Positions 1-10,191 of a stretch of DNA of 64,000 nucleotides are shown piece after piece. Numbering within the stretch: the first letter of the stretch is position 1; every line of letters starts with the position of its first letter. The notes beneath the pieces are model-generated. The model did no database searches. It was not told the origin of the DNA and saw only the letters and a list, made by a program, of their open reading frames with translations. Location of the stretch: positions 62,001 through 126,000 of the forward strand of contig NZ_FNWK01000001.1 in assembly GCF_900108295.1 (NCBI RefSeq), read 5' to 3'. The translations under genes and the position numbers were made by a program. Origin of the DNA: Sphingopyxis sp. YR583. GTDB lineage: Bacteria > Pseudomonadota > Alphaproteobacteria > Sphingomonadales > Sphingomonadaceae.

Positions 1-1601
<1,601 letters not shown>

Positions 1602-1605
<4 letters not shown>

Positions 1606-2501
1606 GCAGCGGCGAGCAACCGCCGCTGCTCGGCGGGTGACCTGAACAGGAAATCGTGCGGCAGACCGAGCCGGATGCTCGCCTGACAATGCGGTGCCGC
1701 GCGGTCGACATGGCGGTCGGCAAGCCGGCCGGCGATACGCAACGCCGTGCGGTCGAGCCGCGTCAGATCATAGCGCGGGCCAAGCTCGAGCTTGCGGCGG
1801 ATATGCCCCGGAAGCAGCGAGACCGAAGCACGCGCGATCGCGCGGTGGAGGAAGCGCGGGACGCCGGGCGCGGCGCGACCCGACTGGATAATATCGAGAA
1901 ATTCGAAGATGATCGGGTGCGGCTCGAAGTGCGGTTCGAGATCGTCCATCATCGCCATGAAGGCATCGACGGTGGACGGCGTATGCCGCGCACCGAACTC
2001 GCGGCCTATCGCGTCGCCATCGGCCATGAAGCGATCCTTGTCGGCATCGCTCAGCGGGCGGACGAAACGATCATAGGCCATCAGAAAGCCATAGGAGGCG
2101 GTTGCCGCAACCCAATCCAGCAGCACCGGATCCATCGCACGATATCGGGTGCCGCCGGGGGTTTCGCCCTTCACCTTGCCGTGCATCCGGTTGACCTGTC
2201 CGATGACCTCCTTTGCCGTACTGGCGGGGCCATAGCAGGCCAGCATCGCGACCAGCCCGGTGCGGCGCGAGCGCCCGATCGGGTCCGCCTTATACGTCGA
2301 ATGGTCCCACACCCCCGACCGGATTCGCGGCTCGGCAAATTCGAGCAGCACCGCAGCGATGCCGCCGATGCCGAGCGCGATCGGGTTCTTGTAGATACGC
2401 CACTGGACGCTGTCGGGCGCGAGCAGCGCGGGTTCCCCGCGGGGCGCGGCGAAATCGATCGCCGTCCCCAGATATTCATTCTGCATCGCCAGTCGCGCCA
2501 C
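1602..2501 (-). CDS. Oxygenase MpaB family protein (DUF2236)
   Basis: 299 residues, typical for the DUF2236 family, whose characterised members (MpaB, latex-clearing protein) are heme-dependent oxygenases. Family features seen are the N-terminal region with a run of small residues (ALGIGGIAAVLLEF), a segment after it resembling the conserved RT...A(M/Y)G stretch, and the motif DPVLLDWVAATASYGFLMAYD in the middle. The GTG start at 2501 is chosen because AGAGGAG lies 9 bases upstream; an in-frame ATG at 2486 is the alternative. It lies just downstream of, and on the same strand as, the TonB receptor (14-base gap), so the two may be co-transcribed. Substrate unknown. Confidence 0.8.
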
Positions 2502-2515
2502 GCGGCCTTGCTCCT

Positions 2516-4963
2516 CTAGAAATCATAACCCACGGTCAGGCCCCAGGTTCGCGGCTGGTTGGCGAAACGCACGACAACATTGGCGTTGCTCGCGACCGCC
2601 GACCAATAATATTTGTCGAACAGGTTCTTCGCCCACAGCGACACCGACCAGCCGCTCTCGTCCTTCAGACCAAGGCTCGCGTTGACCGTACCATAGGCAT
2701 CGACCTTATAGAGATCGATATCCTCAAAAATCGTGTTCGACTTGCTCTGATAGCGCGCGCTGACTGCGCCCGTCAGGTTGACGGTGTCGGTGACGGGCGT
2801 GTCATAGGCGATTGTCACGCTGCCCTGGAACTTCGGGCTGTAGATAAATTCGGCGCCATCGAAATTCTCGGGCTGCCCTGCGGCGTTGGTGCCGTCGTAA
2901 TCGTTGATCCGTGTCTTCAGATAGAGCGCATTAGCGGCGATCGTGAGGCCCGTCGCCGGGCGGATCGTCAGCTCGCCTTCGACGCCATAAGCCTCGCTGT
3001 CGGGAACATTGTCGAGGCGTGACAGTGCCGTGTAGATCGGATCGGCGAAATAGGTGCTGATCTGCTTGTCGCGATAGTCGTAATAAAAGGCCGAGAGATT
3101 GGCCTGCACCGCACGGTCGGCGAGCGTCGCCTTCACGCCGATTTCATAGGCGGTCAGCTTTTCCTGCTTCACCGGCGCGTTCTGGCGCGCGAGGTTCGCG
3201 GCATTGATCGGCGTCGTGCCCGATTTATAGCCGCGCGATACCGAGGCATAAAGCAGGGTATCGTCGTTGGGTGACCAGTCGAGCGCGACGCGCCAGGCGA
3301 GATTGTCTTCTTTCAGCAGCGACTGGACTTCGCCAAAGGTGCCCGTGACGGGGTCGAAGGTGTTGCACTGTCCCTGCGAAATCTGCGGCGCGAGAACGCC
3401 ATAGGTCTGGAAATAGAGCGCGCGGTTCACGACGTTGACGTTCGGCAGCATGTTGCCGTTGAAGTCGCGCGAGCAGCCATTGTAGCGCTGCTTGTCCTCG
3501 GTGTAGCGCAGGCCGACGGTCAGTTTGAGCTGGTCGGTCAACTCGGCGTCAGCATTGCCGAAAATGCTCCACGTCTTCGTGCGGATGCGCCCGAAATCTT
3601 CATAGGTACGGAACGCCTGCGAAAGCTGGAGCGCGGTGTAGCCACCCGAATTGAACGGGGTCGCAAGCAATGGAACGCCCGCCCCGCGGATCAGTCCGAC
3701 ATTGGCGTTCTGGCCGAGCAGCGTGCGGTTCGAATCGATGATCCGGTCGTTGGCGTAATAGGCGCCGACCAGCCAGTTTACCGCACCGCTTGCGCCTTCG
3801 ACATGCAATTCCTGCGCAAAGCTCTTGATCCGCCCGACCGTGTTCTGGAGCAGGATTTCGAACGGCGCGCCGCTCCAGTCGGAGAGCGCGTTGCGCTTGA
3901 AATCATTATAGCTGGTGAGCGAGACGAGCTTCATCGTTTCGCCCAGGTCCTGATCCCAGCGCAGCTTCAGCCCCCAAAAGCGATTGTCTTCGGCGAGGGG
4001 CCCGTCGAGACCGAGCCCCGTCCCGATATCGGCCGAGCGCGATGCTTCGGGCGCCCAGTCGGCCTGGCTCGCCTTGGTCGGAAAATTGTTCGCCAGATAA
4101 GTGGCAAGCCCCGGCGCGTTGAAAAAGCGCGAATTGCTCGTGCCCGTCGTGGGGTTGGTCGCGGGGGTGAAACCGATCCCCTGCCCCGCGACCGTGTCCG
4201 ACTTGTTGCGCCACCAGGTGACCGACAGATCGAAATGCGTGCCCGGCGCCGGATCGATCGCGAGCGAACCGCGGATACCGAGCTTCTCGACCTCACCGAG
4301 CCGTTCGTCCCGCGTGTTGCTGACCTGCCAGCCCTTGTCGCTATTCTCGCTGCGGAAGGCGATGCGCGCTGCGATGCCTTCGCCGAGCGGCCCGGAAATA
4401 TGGCCGCCGATGTTGTACGTCTGGTAATTGCCGAGATCGGCCTTGATGCTGCCTTCGAAGCTGTCGGTCGGCTTCGCGGTGATGAAGTTGATCAGGCCCG
4501 CGGTCGTGTTGCGGCCATAGAGCGTGCCCTGCGGCCCCTTGAGCACCTCGACGCGCTCCAGGTCCATCACCGGACCGGTGTTCATGATCGGATAGGCATA
4601 AGCGACTTCGTCGACATAAGTCCCGACGGTCGAGGTCGACGACAGGTTGATCGTGTTGAAGCCGATCCCGCGCAGCGTGTAGGTCGGCACGCCCTGATAG
4701 CTTTGCGAAACGGTGAAGCTCGGCGCGACCGTGGTCAGGTCGCGCATATCGGTGACGCGCAGATTTTCCAGCGTCGCGCCGTCGACCGCCTGGATCGCCA
4801 TGCCGACGTCGTTCATCGATTCGGCTCGGCGTTGCGCGGTGACGATGATGTCGCCTTCGCTTGCAACCGTATCGGCCGGCGCTTCCTCGGCAGCGAACGC
4901 CGGCGCCGCCAGCGCGATGCCCATCGCCGAACCCGCGGCCAGGAAAATACGCATTGCCTTCAT
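2516..4963 (-). CDS. TonB-dependent outer-membrane receptor
   Basis: 815 residues: a signal peptide ending in APAFA, a TonB-box-like segment (GDIIVTAQRR), a plug domain with VEVLKGPQGTLYGRNTTAGLINF, and a C-terminal beta-barrel closing in GLTVGYDF with terminal phenylalanine. Such receptors import substrates across the outer membrane with TonB-ExbBD energy. The plug resembles the Pseudomonas/sphingomonad catabolic receptors rather than classical siderophore types, but this does not fix the substrate. The ATG at 4963 follows GGGAGG by seven bases, better than the GTG one codon upstream. Neighbouring acyl-CoA and amidohydrolase genes suggest uptake of an organic carbon compound (inference). Confidence 0.93.
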   Translation of the reverse strand: MKAMRIFLAAGSAMGIALAAPAFAAEEAPADTVASEGDIIVTAQRRAESMNDVGMAIQAVDGATLENLRVTDMRDLTTVAPSFTVSQSYQGVPTYTLRGIGFNTINLSSTSTVGTYVDEVAYAYPIMNTGPVMDLERVEVLKGPQGTLYGRNTTAGLINFITAKPTDSFEGSIKADLGNYQTYNIGGHISGPLGEGIAARIAFRSENSDKGWQVSNTRDERLGEVEKLGIRGSLAIDPAPGTHFDLSVTWWRNKSDTVAGQGIGFTPATNPTTGTSNSRFFNAPGLATYLANNFPTKASQADWAPEASRSADIGTGLGLDGPLAEDNRFWGLKLRWDQDLGETMKLVSLTSYNDFKRNALSDWSGAPFEILLQNTVGRIKSFAQELHVEGASGAVNWLVGAYYANDRIIDSNRTLLGQNANVGLIRGAGVPLLATPFNSGGYTALQLSQAFRTYEDFGRIRTKTWSIFGNADAELTDQLKLTVGLRYTEDKQRYNGCSRDFNGNMLPNVNVVNRALYFQTYGVLAPQISQGQCNTFDPVTGTFGEVQSLLKEDNLAWRVALDWSPNDDTLLYASVSRGYKSGTTPINAANLARQNAPVKQEKLTAYEIGVKATLADRAVQANLSAFYYDYRDKQISTYFADPIYTALSRLDNVPDSEAYGVEGELTIRPATGLTIAANALYLKTRINDYDGTNAAGQPENFDGAEFIYSPKFQGSVTIAYDTPVTDTVNLTGAVSARYQSKSNTIFEDIDLYKVDAYGTVNASLGLKDESGWSVSLWAKNLFDKYYWSAVASNANVVVRFANQPRTWGLTVGYDF

Positions 4964-5102
4964 CACTCATCCTCCCTCAAACACCTTGTCGCCGGGCCCG
5001 TCTTTGTGCGAGCGTCGTGCGAAACCGGACCGTGACAGAACAAAGGATTGCGGCCGGTCGAACAAGCTGACACCTGTGTCAGGATAGCGGAGGGACAGAC
5101 GC

Positions 5103-5852
5103 GTGACCGATCAGAGGGCCGAATGCTGGGCAGAAATGCCCGCGCTGATCGCGGCTGTGCAAGCAGCCGGCGATGCGATCGGTCTCCCCTATGTCGCGGC
5201 GCAGGCCGACCTTGGCGATCCCGAACCGATGAGCGACGAGGAAGGTCGCCCCTATGCCGAGACCAGCTTTCACTGGGTCGACCCGAGCTACGCCTATTGG
5301 CGCGATCGCAAGCTGGCGCTGCAACTGGCCTTCCTGACCGCGGCGCGTCTCGTCGCAGAGCCCTTCTATTACAGCGACGGGCGCCTCGGCACCTGGCGCG
5401 CGACCCATTTGCTCGACGAAGTCGATTGCTCACAGGCGCGGAACACTCCCAATTTCGGCGAGGCAATCATCGCGCCGGTGCATCTGCCACGCGGGCTGGT
5501 CGGTGCGGTCTTCTGGTGTTCGCGCGAACCCATCGGGGTCGAGGCAATTTTCGCCGCGCAGGCGGGGCATCTGCACAATCTCGCGGTGAAACTGATCGCG
5601 ACGCACAACGAAGCACGCGGACGGCCGCGCAACGCCACCGTGCCGCAAACGCTCACGCGGCGCGAGGTGCAGTGCCTGCGCTGGGCGGCAGCGGGCAAGA
5701 CCGATGGCGAAATCGGGATCATCCTGTCGCTGTCGGTATCGACGGTGCGTTTCCACTTGCGCAACGCCGCCGGCAAGCTCGGCGCAACCGGCCGGGCGCA
5801 GTCGATCCAGATCGCAGCAGGGCTCGGTTTCGTCGGCGCGCGCGCGGCCTGA
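5103..5852 (+). CDS. LuxR-family transcriptional regulator
   Basis: 249 residues with a C-terminal LuxR-type helix-turn-helix at about 183-245 (TLTRREVQCLRWAAAGKTDG, then SVSTVRFHLRNAAGKLGA). The N-terminal ~170 residues have the size and placing of an autoinducer-binding domain (FHWVDPSYAYWRD), though the ligand is unknown and no luxI-type synthase is in the window. The start is GTG, with GGAGGG eight bases upstream. It is divergent from the TonB receptor (about 140 bases between starts) and 49 bases upstream of an acyl-CoA dehydrogenase, so it is a plausible local regulator of this catabolic block. Confidence 0.85.
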   Translation: MTDQRAECWAEMPALIAAVQAAGDAIGLPYVAAQADLGDPEPMSDEEGRPYAETSFHWVDPSYAYWRDRKLALQLAFLTAARLVAEPFYYSDGRLGTWRATHLLDEVDCSQARNTPNFGEAIIAPVHLPRGLVGAVFWCSREPIGVEAIFAAQAGHLHNLAVKLIATHNEARGRPRNATVPQTLTRREVQCLRWAAAGKTDGEIGIILSLSVSTVRFHLRNAAGKLGATGRAQSIQIAAGLGFVGARAA

Positions 5853-5901
5853 CGCAGGTGCCAGCTTGGCCGGTCATCGCACAAGGCCCTAAGCCCGTCG
5901 C

Positions 5902-7032
5902 ATGGATATGCCGAACGACCCGGCGCTGGCGGCATTTCGCGAAGAGGTTCGCGGCTTTCTCGCGGCGCACCTGCCCGATGACATCCGCCGCGCTGCGGCG
6001 CGCGCGACGAGCGTTTTCATCGATCCCGCGATTTCCCTGCCCTGGCAGCGCATCCTCCATGCGCATGGCTGGGCGGCGCCCGATTGGCCGGCCGAATTCG
6101 GCGGCCCGGGCTGGAGCGAAATCGAACGCTATATCTTCGCCGCCGAATGCGCACGGGCCGGCGCGCCCAATCTGGCGCCAATGGGCCTCAAGATGGTCGC
6201 GCCCGTGATCATGCATTATGGCAGCCCCGAACAGCGCGCGCACTATCTGCCGCGCATATTGTCGGGCGAGGATTATTGGTGCCAGGGCTTTTCCGAACCC
6301 GGCGCGGGATCTGACCTTGCCGCGCTGCAGTTGCGCGCGGTGCCCGACGGCGACGACTATATCCTGAACGGATCGAAGATCTGGACGACGCATGCCCATT
6401 TCGCGAACCGCATGTTCGCGCTGGTGCGGACATCGAACGAGGGCAAGCCGCAGGCGGGGATCAGCTTCGTGCTGCTCGACATGACTACTCCGGGGCTCAC
6501 CGTCGAACCGATCCGCACGCTCGCCGGCGACCATGAGTTCAACCAGGTCTTTTTCGACGATGTCCGCGTGCCGCAGGCAAACCGGCTGGGCGGCGAGAAT
6601 GAGGGCTGGTCGGTCGCAAAGCATCTGCTGACCTTCGAGCGCGGCGGCCGATATGCGCCTGGGCTGATTGGACGCCTCGAACGGCTGCGCGCCCGCGATG
6701 ACATCGATCCGGTGCTACGCGCGCAGCTCGACCGCGAGGCTGTGTCGCTGAAAGCCTTGCAGGCGCTCGAAATGAAGGCGATGCGCGGCGTCGGCGGCAG
6801 CGCGGCGCTCTATGCCTCGGCGCTCAAAATCCTGGGAACCGAGACCGCGCAGCGGATCGATACGCTCGCGTGCGAGGCCGCAGGCCATGCCGCATGGGCC
6901 GATGCCGACGGACAGGCACCCGCCGAGCTGGCGGTTGCGGTGCCCCGCTATCTCAACGATCGCGCCGCGACCATCTATGCCGGGTCGAACGAAATCCAGC
7001 GCGACCTGATCGCGCGGACGATGCTGGGTTAG
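5902..7032 (+). CDS. Acyl-CoA dehydrogenase, larger subunit-like
   Basis: 376 residues with the three-domain acyl-CoA dehydrogenase layout: helical N-terminus, central FAD-contacting strand region with WCQGFSEPGAGSDLA, and a C-terminal helical bundle ending with YAGSNEIQRDLIARTMLG, the conserved FAD/CoA closing motif. It should catalyse FAD-dependent alpha,beta-desaturation of an acyl-CoA in the cytoplasm and pass electrons to ETF. It is convergent with a shorter acyl-CoA dehydrogenase at 7029-8051 with which it shares four bases. Such long/short neighbour pairs often form alpha2beta2 enzymes in steroid or side-chain degradation; that is inference here. Confidence 0.93.
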   Translation: MDMPNDPALAAFREEVRGFLAAHLPDDIRRAAARATSVFIDPAISLPWQRILHAHGWAAPDWPAEFGGPGWSEIERYIFAAECARAGAPNLAPMGLKMVAPVIMHYGSPEQRAHYLPRILSGEDYWCQGFSEPGAGSDLAALQLRAVPDGDDYILNGSKIWTTHAHFANRMFALVRTSNEGKPQAGISFVLLDMTTPGLTVEPIRTLAGDHEFNQVFFDDVRVPQANRLGGENEGWSVAKHLLTFERGGRYAPGLIGRLERLRARDDIDPVLRAQLDREAVSLKALQALEMKAMRGVGGSAALYASALKILGTETAQRIDTLACEAAGHAAWADADGQAPAELAVAVPRYLNDRAATIYAGSNEIQRDLIARTMLG

Positions 7033-8051
7033 GACGCCGCTCCGGCAAAGCGCGCGAGTTGATCGGCGCGCGGACCGAATGCCGCGGCAATCGCGAGCGC
7101 GCGCTTGAAATGTCCGCCGAGGCTGAGTTCTTCGGTGAGCCCCATCGCGCCGTGAATCTGTACCGCGCTTTCGCCGACGATCCGCACCGCGTCGCCGACC
7201 TCGATGCAGGCGGCGCCGACCGCCTGCGCGCGATCGGCGCGTCCCTGATCGACCGCGACAATGGCCTCCTCGGTCAGCGCCGCAGCCTTCATTGCCGCGA
7301 GCTGCATGTCGGCGGCGCGATGGCGGAGCGACTGGAAGCGGCCGATCGCGGTACCGAACTGTTTGCGCTGCCCGAGATAATCGATGCTGTCGGCGATCAT
7401 GCGCTGCATCAGCCCGACCGCCTCGGCGCAGCGTCCGGCGAGGATCAGATCATTCGCATAGTCGGTCCATCGGCGCGCGGCGTCACCGCTCGCCAGCGGC
7501 GACGCGTCGCCGGGCTTGAGCGTGAAGGCAAGGTCGGCCGATACGCTGCCGTCGTGCATGATGCGATGCCGCTGTTCGACCTTGTCGCCATCGGCGGGAA
7601 TAAGCAGCACCGCCTCTTCATTCGCGACGAGGATAAGGTCGGCCTCGGCCGCCCCCGCAACCAGCGCGGCGCTACCCCGAACCAGCCCGCCTTCGACCAC
7701 TGGCATCGCCGCGGTCGATGCGGTGCAGACGATGGCGATACGGCGGCTGCCGGCCGCGAGGTCGGCCAGCGCCCGATGATCGGGGGCAACGCCCGCCAGA
7801 ACCACCGTTGCGGCGACATGCGAAAGCCAGTCGGCACCCGCAAGCGCTGGCCCCAGCTCGGCCATCACGACGGCAATGTCGATCGGCCCGCCGCCGAAAC
7901 CCCCGACGCTTTCGGGCAGTGCTATGCCCGCTAGTCCGAGCGAATCCGAAAGATCGCGCCATCCCGGGCGCGCCTTGTCGGCAAGGAAGCGCTGGACGCT
8001 GCCTCGCAGCATCTGTTGCTCGTCCGAAAGCGGCAGGTCGAGGTCGGCCAT
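7029..8051 (-). CDS. Acyl-CoA dehydrogenase, shorter subunit-like
   Basis: 340 residues, clearly shorter than the usual 380. The N-terminus (LSDEQQMLRGSVQRFLADKA) and the C-terminal helical region (YLGQRKQFGTAIGRFQSLRHR, then GAMGLTEELSLGGHFKRAL) are typical acyl-CoA dehydrogenase motifs, but the middle FAD-binding strand region is poorly conserved (SAALVAGAAEADLILVANEE). This pattern fits the non-catalytic or accessory partner of heteromeric dehydrogenases. ATG at 8051. Its promoter region is shared with the divergent DMT transporter and holds the AT-rich TATACTTAG element. Confidence 0.9.
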   Translation of the reverse strand: MADLDLPLSDEQQMLRGSVQRFLADKARPGWRDLSDSLGLAGIALPESVGGFGGGPIDIAVVMAELGPALAGADWLSHVAATVVLAGVAPDHRALADLAAGSRRIAIVCTASTAAMPVVEGGLVRGSAALVAGAAEADLILVANEEAVLLIPADGDKVEQRHRIMHDGSVSADLAFTLKPGDASPLASGDAARRWTDYANDLILAGRCAEAVGLMQRMIADSIDYLGQRKQFGTAIGRFQSLRHRAADMQLAAMKAAALTEEAIVAVDQGRADRAQAVGAACIEVGDAVRIVGESAVQIHGAMGLTEELSLGGHFKRALAIAAAFGPRADQLARFAGAAS

Positions 8052-8178
8052 CTCAGATCGCGGGCCCGGCGGAATGGTTGTGCGTCATTTTCTCTCCCGC
8101 CCCTGTCCTGCAACCTGCCGCGCCGCGGGTCTAGCTGATTGGCGTAACAGGTCGGACGTCGCGATCGCCGGCGCACCA

Positions 8179-8187
8179 TATACTTAG
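8179..8187. promoter_or_regulatory. AT-rich element TATACTTAG in the divergent dehydrogenase/transporter promoter
   Basis: TATACTTAG followed by TAATAAAAC stands out in GC-rich DNA, 128 bases upstream of the dehydrogenase start and 76 bases upstream of the transporter start. The same nine bases, inverted, recur at 10127-10135 between HMG-CoA lyase and the CoA-transferase. It could be an operator shared by acyl-CoA genes or part of a promoter. Confidence 0.3.
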
Positions 8188-8262
8188 TAATAAAACTATT
8201 GCATGGCGCGGCATGGGCAGCGCGGGACGAGTCGGACGAAACGGGCATGACGGGGGGATCGC

Positions 8263-9174
8263 ATGAACCCGATCTGGCTTCCCGCCTCGCTGTTCGGCGG
8301 TCTGTTCCAGGCGTGGCGCACCGCGCTGCAACAACGCCTGCGCGCCGAACTCAGCGTCAGCGGCGCGGGGCTGGTGCGCTATCTATACGGCTTGCCCTTC
8401 GCTTTCATTTTCGCCGCCATCTGGCTGACGCTTCAGGGCGATAAATTCCCGGCGTTCGGTACCACCTTCGCCGGCTTCGCGGTCGCCGGGGCGATCACCC
8501 AGATGGCGGGCACAATCCTGCTCATCATGGCGTTCGGTCATCGCGGCTTTGTCGTCGGCACCGCCTTTTCAAAGACCGAAGCGGTGCAGGCCGCGCTCGT
8601 CACCGCGCTGTTCCTCGGCGAGCGATTGCCGCTGCTCGCGTGGATCGGGATCGTCGGTGGCGTCGCGGGGGTGCTGGTGCTCGCGCTCGCCGGACGCGGC
8701 GTTTCGGGGCGTGAGGTCTGGCGCGCCCTCGGCCAGCCGGCCGCGCTTTGCGGTCTTGGCGCGGGATCGATGTTCGCGCTGGCGGCGATCGCGGTGAAGC
8801 TCGCGACCGCCGAACTCCATGGCGTCGACCTGATCGGGTCGGCGCTCGTCACACTCGTCGTCGTGATGGCGATCCAGACCGGACTGCACCTCGCGTGGGT
8901 TTTGCTGCGCGACCGCGACACCGCAAGCGCCGTTTGCCGCACATGGCGCAATTCGAGCCAGGTCGGATTGCTGTCGGCGCTGGGTTCAGCCTGCTGGTAC
9001 ATCGGTTTCGCTGCAGCACCGGCGGCGCTGGTGCGGATCGTCGGACAGGTCGAAGTCGTCTTCACGATCGGCTTCGCGCATTTCTACCTGCGTGAGCCGG
9101 TGCGCTGGCACGAGATCCTTGGCCTGCTGCTCGTCGTCGGCGGTGTGGTGATGGCGCTGCTCGCAACTTTCTAG
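8263..9174 (+). CDS. DMT/EamA-family membrane transporter
   Basis: 303 residues with about ten hydrophobic helices in two repeats of five, the EamA arrangement; the end of repeat one (GERLPLLAWIGIVGGVAGVLVLAL) and of repeat two (REPVRWHEILGLLLVVGGVVMALL) align as an internal duplication. Family members export metabolites or amino acids at the inner membrane. The substrate cannot be told from sequence. It overlaps the convergent HMG-CoA lyase gene by four bases (CTAG). Confidence 0.88.
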   Translation: MNPIWLPASLFGGLFQAWRTALQQRLRAELSVSGAGLVRYLYGLPFAFIFAAIWLTLQGDKFPAFGTTFAGFAVAGAITQMAGTILLIMAFGHRGFVVGTAFSKTEAVQAALVTALFLGERLPLLAWIGIVGGVAGVLVLALAGRGVSGREVWRALGQPAALCGLGAGSMFALAAIAVKLATAELHGVDLIGSALVTLVVVMAIQTGLHLAWVLLRDRDTASAVCRTWRNSSQVGLLSALGSACWYIGFAAAPAALVRIVGQVEVVFTIGFAHFYLREPVRWHEILGLLLVVGGVVMALLATF

Positions 9175-10073
9175 GGGAAAGCGGGCGCCTTGCTGACCAT
9201 CCCCGGCAACGGGCGCCCCATCACACCCGCCAGCCATCCGGCCGCCTCGACGACCCGCGGCAACGCGATGCCCGTCTCGATGCCGCTTCTTTCGAGCATG
9301 TAGATCACATCCTCGGTCGCGACATTCCCTGCCGCGCCCGGCGCAAAGGGACAGCCGCCAAGCCCGCCGAGCGACGCGTCGACCGTCGCCGCCCCCGCCT
9401 CTACCGCCGCCCAGACATTGGCGATGCCCGTACCGCGCGTGTTATGGAAGTGGACGCGCACCGGCAGGTCGCCGACCGCTTCGCGCACACGGCCCACCAT
9501 TTCCGACACCTGTGCCGGAACGCCGACGCCGATCGTGTCGGCAAGTGCGATTTCGCGCGGGGACGCGTCGGCGGCACGCTTCGCCATCTCGACGACACGG
9601 TCGATCGCGACCCTGCCCTCGAATGGACAGCCGAACGCCGTCGCGATGGTGATCTGCCCGCCGCGACCGGCCTCTTTTGCCAGCATCACGATCTCGATTG
9701 CAGCGGCGAGCGATTCGTCGGAGCTTTGCCCCTGATTGCGGATGCCGAAACTGTCGCTCGTCACGCACACCGCGCCCAGTTCGTCGATGCGGCCGGCGGC
9801 AAGTGCGCGCTCGGCGCCGCGCCGGTTGAGGACGAGGCCGATATAGGTGACATCCGCGCGCTCGGGCAGCATCGCGACCAATTGCTCGGCGTCGGCGAGT
9901 TGCGGCACCTTCTTCGGATTGACGAAGCTCGTCACTTCGATACGCCGGACGCCATAGTCGATCGCATGGCGCACGAGTTCCAGCTTGTCGGCGGTCGAAA
10001 CGATCGCGCTTTCATTTTGCAGCCCGTCGCGGGGGCCGACTTCCAACAGTTCCACACCAATATTTTTCAACAT
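9171..10073 (-). CDS. Hydroxymethylglutaryl-CoA lyase
   Basis: 300 residues, the normal length. The N-terminal EVGPRDGLQNE holds the metal-binding Asp and catalytic Arg; HFHNTRGTGIANV carries metal-ligand histidines; GGLGGCPFAPGAAGNVATED is the family signature with the active-site Cys. The enzyme cleaves HMG-CoA to acetyl-CoA and acetoacetate, the last step of leucine degradation. Here it is not in a liu operon but is divergent from a class III CoA-transferase, so a related HMG-CoA-like substrate is possible. Confidence 0.93.
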   Translation of the reverse strand: MLKNIGVELLEVGPRDGLQNESAIVSTADKLELVRHAIDYGVRRIEVTSFVNPKKVPQLADAEQLVAMLPERADVTYIGLVLNRRGAERALAAGRIDELGAVCVTSDSFGIRNQGQSSDESLAAAIEIVMLAKEAGRGGQITIATAFGCPFEGRVAIDRVVEMAKRAADASPREIALADTIGVGVPAQVSEMVGRVREAVGDLPVRVHFHNTRGTGIANVWAAVEAGAATVDASLGGLGGCPFAPGAAGNVATEDVIYMLERSGIETGIALPRVVEAAGWLAGVMGRPLPGMVSKAPAFP

Positions 10074-10126
10074 CTTGCGTCCTGGTTATCCCGAGTCATT
10101 TAGCAGGTTGAAAATTACATAGCATT

Positions 10127-10135
10127 CTAAGTATA
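10127..10135. promoter_or_regulatory. Second copy (inverted) of the TATACTTAG element
   Basis: CTAAGTATA on the plus strand is the reverse complement of the element at 8179-8187. It sits in the AT-rich region between the divergent HMG-CoA lyase (start 10073) and CoA-transferase (start 10192) genes, where an operator for either or both is expected. Confidence 0.3.
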
Positions 10136-10191
10136 CAAAGGCCATGGGCGAGGCAGGTCGTCTTACCAGAGTCGACCGCGAAAGGAATGAT

